64,000 bases of DNA from Natrinema mahii. GTDB taxonomy: Archaea; Halobacteriota; Halobacteria; Halobacteriales; Natrialbaceae. The notes beneath the pieces are model-generated. The model saw only the letters and a program-made list of their open reading frames with translations, had not been told where the DNA came from and did no database searches. Shown here piece after piece: positions 17,448-24,900 of this stretch (positions are counted from its first letter, which is position 1; the number at the start of each line of letters is the position of its first letter). The DNA lies in the NCBI GenBank assembly GCA_000690595.2, contig JHUT02000009.1, forward strand, positions 1 through 64,000, given 5' to 3'. Both the position numbers and the translations under genes were made by a program.

Positions 17448-19178
17448 CTACGTCGATCGCGCCGATTTCGTCCCGTCGGTCGGAACGGTGACGTCCCGGA
17501 ACTCGAACCGCGCACCGCCGTCGTCGCCGTCGCACGCGGCGACGGTCCAGCCGTGGGCCTCGGCGATCCCCTCGACGATCGCCAGTCCGAACCCGGTCCC
17601 CTCCGCCGCGGTCGTGTGGCCGAACTCGAACACCGACTCGCGATCCGCCGGCAGCCCCGCACCCGTATCCTCGACGTAGAAGCCGTCGGGACGGTCGCCG
17701 CTACCGGTAGACTGCAACTCTCGCTCGAGCGGCCCGACGGTGACGGTCAGCCGATCGGCGTCGCCCCCGTGTTCGTCGGCGTCCTGACGGGGGTGGGAGT
17801 CAGGGCTCGTCGAGCCGTGTTCGACGGCGTCCTGCTGAGCGTGCGAAGCAGGGCTCGTCGAACCGTGTTCGACGGCGTCCTGCTGAGTGTGCGAAGCAGG
17901 GCTCGTCGAACCGTGTTCGACGGCGTCCTGCTGAGTGTGCGAAGCAGGGCTCGTCGAACCGTGTTCGACGGCGTTTCGAAAGAGGTTCTCGAGCAGCGAG
18001 CGAACGCGGGCCTCGTCGCCGTACAGCTCGAGGTCGGTTTCGATCTCGAGGCGGGCGTCGCCGGTGTCGACGGTTTCCCAGGCCGCTCGGACCGTGGCCG
18101 CGAGCGGAAACCGCTCCTCGTCGCCGATCGCTTTTCCCTGCCGGGCCAGCTGGAGGAGGCCGTCGATGAGTTCCTCGATCCGGGCGAGCGACCGCTGCAG
18201 TTTCTCGACGTGATGGTCCGCTGCCTCCCCCTCGATAAAATCGAGGTGCCCCTGTGCGACGTTCAGCGGGTTCCGCAGGTCGTGACTGACGAGGCTCGCG
18301 AACTCCGCTAACCGCTCGTTCTGGCGCTCGAGTTCGCGTCGGTAGCGTCGCCGACGCGTGACGTCCCGAATCGCGTGTACCGTTCCGGTGAACTCCCCGT
18401 TCTCGAGCGGCAGGAGCCTGGTGTGGACGTCGTGGATCCGCTCCTCCCCGTCCGGCGACTGAAACCGAACCTGATACTTCGCCCGTTCGCGGTCAGTCGT
18501 CGAGGAGAGCAGGGTGCGGACCTTCTCGATGTACTTGGTTGTCACCTGCTCGTCGTAGTAGCCGCGATCGATGAGAGCCGGAAACGGCGTTCCGATCAGT
18601 TCCGTCCGCTCCTCGGTGAAGGGGTCGGCGAACTCGTCGTTACACCAGTCGATGACGGCGTCCGCGTCGAGGGTGAACAGCGCGGTCGGCACGAGTTCGT
18701 GGATTCGATCGTTCCCGACGGGGGTCCGGTATCGCTCGAGTTGCCGTTCGCTCTCGCGGCGGGCCCGTTCGGCGCGGCGTTTCGCGACGGCGTTCTCGAT
18801 CCGGTTTGCGAGCAGGGCGTACCGGGCAGTTCCCGACCCCTTCCGGAGGTAGTCGGTAACGCCGGCCGAGATCGCCTCGCTCGCGATCGCGTCGGGCTCC
18901 GTGCCGGTAAAGAGGACGAACGGGACCGCCGGATCGCGCTCCCGTATCGCCGCGAACAGCTCGAGACCGTTCATATCCGGCATCTCGTAGTCGCTGACGA
19001 TGCAGTCGATCGCTCGGTCGGTGGCGTCGCTCACGCCGTCGAAAACCGCCAGCGCGTCGCGGCCGTTCGCCGCGGTCGTCACGTCGATCTCGTCGCTCCG
19101 TCGCTCGAGACCGGTGGCGGTCCGTTCGCGGTGTTGGGGGTCGGCATCGACACAGAGGACGCGGATCCCCGGAGACAT
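17448..19178 (-). CDS. Receiver-PAS-histidine kinase with a repeat insertion in the ATPase domain
   Basis: 576 residues. A receiver domain occupies residues 1-125 with the phospho-acceptor Asp in IVSDYEMPDMNG and Lys in YLRKGSG. A PAS domain spans about 150-275. The HisKA box VSHDLRNPLN holds His299. The HATPase has its N-box at NLFRNAVEHG (about 393-402) and G-boxes DTGAGLP and GTGFGLAIV. Between the N-box and the rest lie four copies of a 16-residue unit ending in a near-copy of the N-box. There are no transmembrane segments, so it is a soluble sensor. No dedicated output regulator is adjacent. Confidence 0.92.
   Translation of the reverse strand: MSPGIRVLCVDADPQHRERTATGLERRSDEIDVTTAANGRDALAVFDGVSDATDRAIDCIVSDYEMPDMNGLELFAAIRERDPAVPFVLFTGTEPDAIASEAISAGVTDYLRKGSGTARYALLANRIENAVAKRRAERARRESERQLERYRTPVGNDRIHELVPTALFTLDADAVIDWCNDEFADPFTEERTELIGTPFPALIDRGYYDEQVTTKYIEKVRTLLSSTTDRERAKYQVRFQSPDGEERIHDVHTRLLPLENGEFTGTVHAIRDVTRRRRYRRELERQNERLAEFASLVSHDLRNPLNVAQGHLDFIEGEAADHHVEKLQRSLARIEELIDGLLQLARQGKAIGDEERFPLAATVRAAWETVDTGDARLEIETDLELYGDEARVRSLLENLFRNAVEHGSTSPASHTQQDAVEHGSTSPASHTQQDAVEHGSTSPASHAQQDAVEHGSTSPDSHPRQDADEHGGDADRLTVTVGPLERELQSTGSGDRPDGFYVEDTGAGLPADRESVFEFGHTTAAEGTGFGLAIVEGIAEAHGWTVAACDGDDGGARFEFRDVTVPTDGTKSARST
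17773..17964 (-). repeat. Four tandem 48-base units inside the histidine kinase N-box region
   Basis: Units begin at 17773, 17821, 17869 and 17917 on the plus strand. The last three are almost identical and the one at 17773 is diverged. Each encodes 16 residues of the form DAVEHGSTSPASHTQQ. The VEHGST start copies the last part of the kinase N-box, so the array looks like repeated duplication of a segment beginning in the N-box. It adds about 64 residues at about 406-469. Length in multiples of three keeps the frame. Confidence 0.9.
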
Positions 19179-19293
19179 CAGTTACGTTACGTACATATCC
19201 CATGGTATAATAGTGTATGGCTGCGTGCTGCCACGACACACGGACCGACGGTTTCGCACGGCTTTTGAGGCTCGGGTGGGTACGTACCCACGA

Positions 19294-20289
19294 ATGATCT
19301 CGAAGGGCTGTGAGCAGTGCGCGAAAGGTGGCAAGATGGTGCTGTTCGTCTACGGTTACTGTGACCAGCGCGACTGCTTTTACTGCCCGCTCGGCGAGAA
19401 CCGGAAGAACGTCACCGACGTCTACGCCAACGAACGACTCGTCGAGAGCGACGAAGATGTCCTGACCGAGGCCCATCGGATGGACGCACTCGGGACGTCG
19501 ATTACCGGCGGCGAACCCCAAGAGGCGCTGGGCCGGACCTGCCACTATCTCGAGTTGCTCAAAGACGAGTTCGGCGAGGACCACCACACGCACCTCTACA
19601 CCGGCATCACCGGCGGCCGCGAGAACATGCGCCGCCTCTCGGAGGCCGGGTTAGACGAGATTCGCTTCCACCCACCGTACGAACAGTGGGGCGATCTCCA
19701 CGGGACCGAGTGGGAAGACATTCTCTATATCGCCCGCGAGGAGGGGCTAACTCCCGCGTTCGAAATCCCTGGCATCCGCCCCGAGGAGGAGTTCCTCGAA
19801 CTCATCGACGAGGGCGCGGCCGAGTTCTGTAACGTCAACGAGTTCGAGATGAGCGACGGGAACTACCGCCGGATGCAGGAACAGGGCTACGAACTCAAGG
19901 AAGACCACATGAGCGCTGTCGACGGCTCCCGCGAGGAGATTCTCGAGGTGATGGGCGATCACGAGAAGGTCTACTTCTGTACCTCGGTGTTCAAAGACGC
20001 CGCCCAACATCGCCGCCGCCTCAAACGCATGGCCCGCAACATCCGCCGCGAGTTCGACGACGTCACCGACGACGGCACCCTCGTCTATGGCAAAACGTAC
20101 GCCGACCCCGAGGAGTTCGAGGCGCTTGGCGTCCCCGAGGAGTTCTACACCGTCAAGAGCGACCACGTCGAGGTCGCCTGGTGGCTTCTCGAGGAGATGA
20201 TCGAGGAGGGTGACCTCGAGGATGGCGAAATCGTCGAGCAGTATCCGACCTACGACGGACAGGTCGTCGAGCGGACGCCACTGGCGTAA
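19294..20289 (+). CDS. Radical SAM protein with CX4CX2C motif
   Basis: 331 residues from ATG 19294. Cysteines C23, C28 and C31 (CDQRDCFYC) give CX4CX2C rather than the canonical CX3CX2C; a second pair, C6 and C9, lies just upstream. A GGEP motif (SITGGEPQEALG) supports SAM binding, and the rest reads as a partial TIM barrel (HTHLYTGITGG, DEIRFHPP, TPAFEIPGI). Near-identical proteins are, in my memory, widespread in Halobacteria and unassigned. Targets could be tRNA or a peptide; nothing adjacent decides it. The gene is divergent from the histidine kinase, with 115 bases between. Confidence 0.88.
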   Translation: MISKGCEQCAKGGKMVLFVYGYCDQRDCFYCPLGENRKNVTDVYANERLVESDEDVLTEAHRMDALGTSITGGEPQEALGRTCHYLELLKDEFGEDHHTHLYTGITGGRENMRRLSEAGLDEIRFHPPYEQWGDLHGTEWEDILYIAREEGLTPAFEIPGIRPEEEFLELIDEGAAEFCNVNEFEMSDGNYRRMQEQGYELKEDHMSAVDGSREEILEVMGDHEKVYFCTSVFKDAAQHRRRLKRMARNIRREFDDVTDDGTLVYGKTYADPEEFEALGVPEEFYTVKSDHVEVAWWLLEEMIEEGDLEDGEIVEQYPTYDGQVVERTPLA

Positions 20290-20292
20290 GTG

Positions 20293-20425
20293 CCGCGAGC
20301 GCTGCGCGGTTCGGAACGAGCGGAGCGAGTGAGAACCGTGACTGCGAACGGGGAACGAAGTGACCCGTGAGCGAAACGAGCGGTCGTTTTGGTGCGGATT
20401 TTTCGAGGAGTGGTTCGCGAACGAA
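20293..20425 (+). repeat. Intergenic GAGCGA-type repeat with hairpin and T-rich end
   Basis: CCGCGAGCGCTGCGCGGTTC opens an element with an inverted repeat (CGGTTC and GAACCG) and purine-rich GAGCGGAGCGAGTGAG in the loop. It ends in T-rich GCGGTCGTTTTGG and GCGGATTTTTCG. A closely related element begins with almost the same 20 bases at 59061. It lies between the convergent radical SAM and HTH genes, so a bidirectional 3'-end role is plausible. Confidence 0.6.
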
Positions 20426-20454
20426 GCGAGCGTCCCCGACGAAAAAGCCGGTCG

Positions 20455-21780
20455 CTAATCGAGTTCGGTCGGATCGACACCCGGCAGCGTGATGAGGTTC
20501 TCCCGACCGATCCGGAGTTTTTCGATCTCGTCGTCGTCGTCCATCTGTGAGAGGAGTTGCGACACCTTGGCGTTCGACCAGCCGGTCTCCGAGACGATCG
20601 AGGCCTGTTTCATCCGACCGCCGTTTTGCTTGAGCATTCGAAGGACGCGCTCCTCGTCGCTCAGTAGTTCGGGATCGACCGCATCGTCCGGTTCCTCGTA
20701 CTCGAGGCTGGTCCCAGTGTCGTCGTTCTCCTCACCTGTCGAAGGCGTCGGGTTCGGTGCGTCTGGCGTGGAATCGGCGTCTCTCGATTCGCCCACCTCA
20801 ATGAGATCCCCCCTGCCAGTGATACTCCCGATCCCGATGGCCCCGAGCGATGGTAGTCTATCGATGACCGGCAGCTGCTGCGTCCGGTCGTTCTGTCGTG
20901 ACACGAGGTAACCGCCACCGAGGAGGCCGACGACGAGGAGGCCACCGAGCAGCCACCCCCACATCGGAACCAGCGAATCGCCGGTCTGGATGAAAACGAT
21001 CTCGAGTTCGGTAGCGTCGAACTCGTAAGGGCCGTCCCAGGAGAGTTGCGTTGGCGTCTCGAGGGCGTACTGCGGGGGTGTTTCGACGACGAGGCGCTGT
21101 CCGTCGTACAGTTGCATCCAGACGCCGTTTTCGGCTCGGAACGCGTCGCCGAAGTGAATCCGATCGCCGTCGACGGTAGCGAAGTCCGTCCAGGTGAACG
21201 AGTAGGAGATGACACCGATTCGGACGTCGTCGGTCGTCGTATCGTTACGAACGGTAGCGTCGTTTGGCGACTCGATAACCGTCGGGTCGTCCCATCCGGG
21301 GTCCTCGATCGACATCTCCCGGCCGGTCTCCTGTTCGGCAGTTCGACGGAAGTCCTCGAACACGTCGAGATCGTAGCCGACGTTACGCTGGTTATTCGTG
21401 ACTTCCTCGGCGTACTCTCGGAACACCGCCTCGTCGCTCTCGTTCGTTATGAGAAACCGACTCTCGATCGTCCACCGGACATCGCCGTTGTCGTGAACGG
21501 TAAGTCGAAACACCTGGCGAGTAGCGGGCCGCTCGAGTGGCTCCGTCGATTGGGTAGTGACGGCCGACGATTGGAATCCTGTCGTTCGGAACCGAGAGTC
21601 GGCCACGCGATAGTCAGTTGGCGACCGTTCGACCGTTGTCAGGGACCGGTCACCGATCGTATCGGCCCGCTCTGACGCCGGTGTCGAAGCGGACACGGTC
21701 GGTGTCACGGCCACCGCCCCCAGAAGAGTCGTGATGAGGAGGGTTGTGAGGGCGACTGTGACGGCGGTGGATACCCGCAT
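20455..21780 (-). CDS. Membrane-tethered winged-helix protein with extracellular domain
   Basis: 441 residues from ATG 21780. A signal-like hydrophobic stretch is at residues 8-30. An extracellular beta-rich domain of about 230 residues follows (VFRLTVHDNGDVRWTIESRF, then YSFTWTDFATVDGDRIHFGD). One transmembrane helix is at about 268-292 and an acidic linker follows. A cytoplasmic winged helix is at about 370-435 (LSDEERVLRMLKQNGGRMKQ, TGWSNAKVSQLLSQM). The layout matches haloarchaeal proteins annotated DUF7345/DUF7343 as I recall. It should bind DNA while anchored and respond to an external or envelope cue. It diverges from a secreted protein and a pilin, its likely targets. Confidence 0.85.
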   Translation of the reverse strand: MRVSTAVTVALTTLLITTLLGAVAVTPTVSASTPASERADTIGDRSLTTVERSPTDYRVADSRFRTTGFQSSAVTTQSTEPLERPATRQVFRLTVHDNGDVRWTIESRFLITNESDEAVFREYAEEVTNNQRNVGYDLDVFEDFRRTAEQETGREMSIEDPGWDDPTVIESPNDATVRNDTTTDDVRIGVISYSFTWTDFATVDGDRIHFGDAFRAENGVWMQLYDGQRLVVETPPQYALETPTQLSWDGPYEFDATELEIVFIQTGDSLVPMWGWLLGGLLVVGLLGGGYLVSRQNDRTQQLPVIDRLPSLGAIGIGSITGRGDLIEVGESRDADSTPDAPNPTPSTGEENDDTGTSLEYEEPDDAVDPELLSDEERVLRMLKQNGGRMKQASIVSETGWSNAKVSQLLSQMDDDDEIEKLRIGRENLITLPGVDPTELD

Positions 21781-21979
21781 GCGTACAATCGGGTGGTCGC
21801 CCGGGGGAAAAAACCCTTTCCATCGAAAATAAAACGTCACTGGCGGTCGTAAAGCGTTTCGGAGCCAGAGAACAGCTCTGACAGGGGCGGTGAAATCTCG
21901 GTAGCACGAATTCAATCCGGGTCTTCGAGGGAACTGAAGTGCGACCAGTTTTTGTATCAGGGGACCATACGGTCGTTCG
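21781..21979. promoter_or_regulatory. Divergent AT-rich promoter region between the membrane-HTH and secreted-protein genes
   Basis: This 199-base gap is clearly more AT-rich than its surroundings. On the minus strand GTTTTATTTTCG lies about 46-57 bases before the HTH-protein ATG, implying a short leader. That leader contains a GGGTTTTTTCCC-like inverted repeat. On the plus strand TTTTTGTATC lies about 25-30 bases before the ATG at 21980. Both genes could be controlled from here by the HTH protein itself. Confidence 0.45.
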
Positions 21980-23212
21980 ATGAACCGCGCGATTCCGCCC
22001 CTCCTCGCAGTCCTTCTGATTCTATCGCTGACTGCGATTCCGGTGATGGCAAACCCCGTAACCGGGGCGAACGACCCTCCCGAGACACTCCACCAGGAAA
22101 CCCTACGTACGGCTAACGGCCCGTCTCCAGAGACGGTCGCTAACACGACGAACCGGCTCTCGCTGGATGGGACGTCCAGAAGCGAGTACGCCGAATACGG
22201 CCCCGACCTCGGTGCAGCGCTCGCGAGTACGGACGACGAGATTCGAGTCGATCACGCCCAATACACGACCGTCGAGCAGGCGTTCGACAGTGCGAGCGCG
22301 GGCGAGCGACGGCAACTGCTCAGCAAGGGCTACGAGCGGTTGAAAGGGCAAGCGGACACGCTCGAAGAACGAGAGCGGCGAGCCGTCCGCGCCCACGCCA
22401 ACGACGAACTGTCGAACGCACAGCTACTGCAGGTCTTGCTTCGAAATCATCGGGAAGCGGCAGTTCTCTCCGAGGCGTTTACCGAACTCGAGGAGCGATC
22501 GGATCGAGTTCGGGACGTCTCGCTCCCGGTCGAAGACGAGCAGGACCAACTCGAGATGCACCGAACGAAAATCCGGTCACAGCTCGATACAGCCTACAGA
22601 TACGGTGAATCAGCATCAGCGGGCGAGAACCTGATCACTATCGAAACGTCACGGAACGGCTTTGTCATCTCGCTCGTCGGTGAGAATTACGTCCGCGAAG
22701 CGACCCGCTTCGACAATCGAAATACGTCGCAGTCGACGCAGTTCGAAGACATTTTGGACGCTTACGACCACGCTCGCGAACTGTACCCCTGGGCGTACGA
22801 AACGGTTCAGTCTCCGTCGTTCAACGAGTATACGACGGTGAAGTTGTACAAGATCGACAACAACCATGACCAGGGACACCTCGAGGCCTACCTCGGCGGC
22901 GGAACCGGGAACATCTATCGCGAAGTGCAGACGCTCAACGTGAACGCACTGCCGACATCGACCATCCTAACCGAGCGGTCCAACGACCTCGAGATGTCGA
23001 TCAACGAGACGGCCGGGAACGGACCGAGCCACGTCACCGTGACCGATGCGGAGACCGGTGATCCGGTGTCGGCAACGGTGGCGATCGACGGGTACGAGGT
23101 CGGCGAGACCGCCGAGGACGGCGCGCTGTGGTTTGTTCCCCCCGAAGCACCCTACGAGCTGACTGCCGGCACGGGAACTGACAGTATCAATGTGAGTGTC
23201 GGGAGGGAATAG
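21980..23212 (+). CDS. Secreted haloarchaeal protein with a C-terminal carboxypeptidase-regulatory-like domain
   Basis: 410 residues. A Sec signal peptide ends near residue 25 (IPVMANPV). The central part is helical and charged (ASAGERRQLLSKGYERL, TLEERERRAVRAHAND), then a mixed region with several Asn-Thr/Ser glycosylation-type sites. The last 60 residues (VTVTDAETGDPVSATVAIDG) form a CarboxypepD-regulatory-like beta domain. No transmembrane anchor is seen after the signal, and I see no enzyme motif. It resembles haloarchaeal DUF7094/DUF7096-type proteins in layout, but I am not sure of the number. The position before a type IV pilin suggests a surface or pilus-associated role. Confidence 0.75.
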   Translation: MNRAIPPLLAVLLILSLTAIPVMANPVTGANDPPETLHQETLRTANGPSPETVANTTNRLSLDGTSRSEYAEYGPDLGAALASTDDEIRVDHAQYTTVEQAFDSASAGERRQLLSKGYERLKGQADTLEERERRAVRAHANDELSNAQLLQVLLRNHREAAVLSEAFTELEERSDRVRDVSLPVEDEQDQLEMHRTKIRSQLDTAYRYGESASAGENLITIETSRNGFVISLVGENYVREATRFDNRNTSQSTQFEDILDAYDHARELYPWAYETVQSPSFNEYTTVKLYKIDNNHDQGHLEAYLGGGTGNIYREVQTLNVNALPTSTILTERSNDLEMSINETAGNGPSHVTVTDAETGDPVSATVAIDGYEVGETAEDGALWFVPPEAPYELTAGTGTDSINVSVGRE

Positions 23213-23238
23213 ACGCCGCTCACGCCTCCGTCCGATCA

Positions 23239-23246
23239 TTTATATC
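23239..23246 (+). promoter_or_regulatory. TATA box for the pilin gene
   Basis: TTTATATC lies 23-30 bases before the GTG at 23269. This both supports a leaderless transcript and decides in favour of the GTG start. Confidence 0.55.
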
Positions 23247-23268
23247 GGAGCGGGCGACCAGCATCGCC

Positions 23269-23781
23269 GTGCCCACTGAACGATCGAGGGCGGCGAATAG
23301 AACGGCGGCCGGTCCCGCACGGAGACGCGGTCTCAGTCCGCTCATCGGCGTCCTCGCACTGCTCGCCCTGACAGTCTGTCTGGCGGCAGTCGTCGCCGTC
23401 GGCGTCGGAGCGTGGTCGGTCGCGTCGCCGGGGCCGACGGCAACATTCGACCTCGAGGCGAACGGGTCGACATCGACTATCGACATCGAACACGTCGCCG
23501 GCGACCCGATCGACGTCGACGAGCTGTCGGTAACGATCGCGATCGACGGGCGGGAACTCGCCGACCAGCCGTCGGTGCCGTTCGTCGGTGCGAGCGGGTT
23601 CGACGGCACGCCGGCAGGGCCGTTCAACGCCGAGACGGAGTCCGACTGGACGAGCGGCGAACGGGCCGGCCTCTCACTCGCGACGACGAACCGGCCGGAG
23701 CTCTCGACGGGAGATTCCGTCACTGTTACGCTCGAGACGGACGGAAAGCGGATCGCGACCCTCGAGACGACGGCGACGTGA
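23269..23781 (+). CDS. Type IV pilin-like protein
   Basis: 170 residues from a GTG. The short basic leader ends RRRG, followed by LSPLIGVLALLALTVCLA, the euryarchaeal class III signal plus hydrophobic helix cut by the prepilin peptidase PibD before the Leu. The mature part is a small, Thr/Ser-rich beta domain with IDVDELSVTIAIDGRELAD and a DSVTVTLETDGKRIATLE ending, as in haloarchaeal DUF1628-type pilins. No PilB/PilC assembly genes are in the window, so it would depend on a machinery encoded elsewhere. It lies 56 bases downstream of the secreted-protein gene but has its own TATA box. Confidence 0.85.
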   Translation: MPTERSRAANRTAAGPARRRGLSPLIGVLALLALTVCLAAVVAVGVGAWSVASPGPTATFDLEANGSTSTIDIEHVAGDPIDVDELSVTIAIDGRELADQPSVPFVGASGFDGTPAGPFNAETESDWTSGERAGLSLATTNRPELSTGDSVTVTLETDGKRIATLETTAT

Positions 23782-23786
23782 ACCGG

Positions 23787-24410
23787 CTACTCGGGCGCGC
23801 GACCGATCGTCGTGATCGCGACGTCGGGTTCGTAGGACGGCCCCATGAAGGCGTGTTTCACGTCCTCGAAGCCGGCGGCCTTGAACATCCGGTCGGCTTC
23901 ATACTCGTCGTAAAAGAGCATGATCGAGTCGGCAAGCAGTTGGCTGACGACGTTGTCGGGGTAGTTCGGGCCGACGACCAGCACCTGCCCACCGGGTTTG
24001 AGGACGCGGCGGAACTCCCGGAGCGCGAGGATCGGGTTCGGCCAGTACTCGATCGAACCCGACGACCAGACGACGTCGAACGTGTCCGTCGTGAAGGGCA
24101 ACCGTTCGGCGTCGCCGCGGTGGAAGTGAACCGGCGGGCCGCGTTTGCCGAACTTCTCGTAGGCCTGTTCGAGCTGGTGTTCGCTCTGGTCGAGCGCATA
24201 CACCTCGTCGACGTGTTCGAGCAGTCCCTCGGTGGCGAACCCGGTGCCACAGCCGACGTCCAGCACCGTCGTGTCCGCCTCTAACTCGAGCAGGGACAGG
24301 GCCTCGGCGCGCATCTCTTCGGTCCAGACGAACGGGTTGACCTGATCGTAGACCCGCGAGAGGTACTTATAGAACAATCGAGCGCGGGCCTTGTTCTCGA
24401 GAAGTCCCAT
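23787..24410 (-). CDS. Class I SAM-dependent methyltransferase (UbiE/MenG or MPBQ-methyltransferase-like)
   Basis: 207 residues from ATG 24410. Motif I is LDVGCGTGFA (50-59), with an acidic DQSEHQLEQA end of strand 2, GDAERLPF and a VLKPGG motif. The N-terminal extension (RLFYKYLSRVYDQVNPF) is typical of quinone-ring methyltransferases, and the haloarchaeal homologues are often annotated as menaquinone or plastoquinone-type methyltransferases. The actual substrate is unproven. It is divergent from the ATP synthase operon. A CATATG-containing box at 24436-24441 is about 26-31 bases upstream of its ATG. Confidence 0.85.
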   Translation of the reverse strand: MGLLENKARARLFYKYLSRVYDQVNPFVWTEEMRAEALSLLELEADTTVLDVGCGTGFATEGLLEHVDEVYALDQSEHQLEQAYEKFGKRGPPVHFHRGDAERLPFTTDTFDVVWSSGSIEYWPNPILALREFRRVLKPGGQVLVVGPNYPDNVVSQLLADSIMLFYDEYEADRMFKAAGFEDVKHAFMGPSYEPDVAITTIGRAPE

Positions 24411-24567
24411 TAGTAGCGAGTTTCGGTCGGATCGGCATATGTCTGCCGTTCCCGGGGGCTCGCGGCCGGAACGTAAGCCGCTATTACCGGCGATCGGCCC
24501 GGCTCCCGCTGAGGCACTTTCGCAACTACCATATACGCGCTCTGGCAAACGTCCGGTTGCTTAGAGT

Positions 24568-24900
24568 ATGCCGAGGCCAGAGGTTCTCGAACGAATTAAG
24601 TCGGCAGAAGAGGAGGCCGACGAGATCGTCGCATTGGCAGCAAACGACCGCGACGAGCGAATAGCCGAGGCCCGGGAACGTGCCGAGGAGATTCGCACGG
24701 AAGCGGAACAGGAGGCCCAGGAGTTGCGGGAGCGCCGCCTGGAGGAAGCTCGCGAAGAGATCGATGCGGAGTGTGAGCAGGTCCTCGAAGAAGGCGAACA
24801 GGAGCGTGAGGAACTCGCCGAGCGCGCCCGAGAGCGGGTCGACGAAGTGACAGACCACGTCGTCGAACTGTTCCAGGAGGACGTCCATGCTCAGACCTGA
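24568..24900 (+). CDS. atpH: A-type ATP synthase subunit H
   Basis: 110 residues, almost entirely charged and helical: AEEEADEIVALAANDRDER continues into heptads of Glu, Arg and Ala over the whole length. It forms the peripheral stalk of the A1Ao ATP synthase as a coiled coil with subunit E. It is the first gene of the operon. CATATACG at 24530-24537 is a suitable TATA box about 34 bases before the ATG. The 3' end overlaps atpI by 14 bases. Confidence 0.93.
   Translation: MPRPEVLERIKSAEEEADEIVALAANDRDERIAEARERAEEIRTEAEQEAQELRERRLEEAREEIDAECEQVLEEGEQEREELAERARERVDEVTDHVVELFQEDVHAQT

Noticed and set aside
17773-17964. CRISPR-like regular repeat
   Set aside because: Units are directly adjacent without spacers, keep the reading frame of the kinase and encode the N-box repeat.
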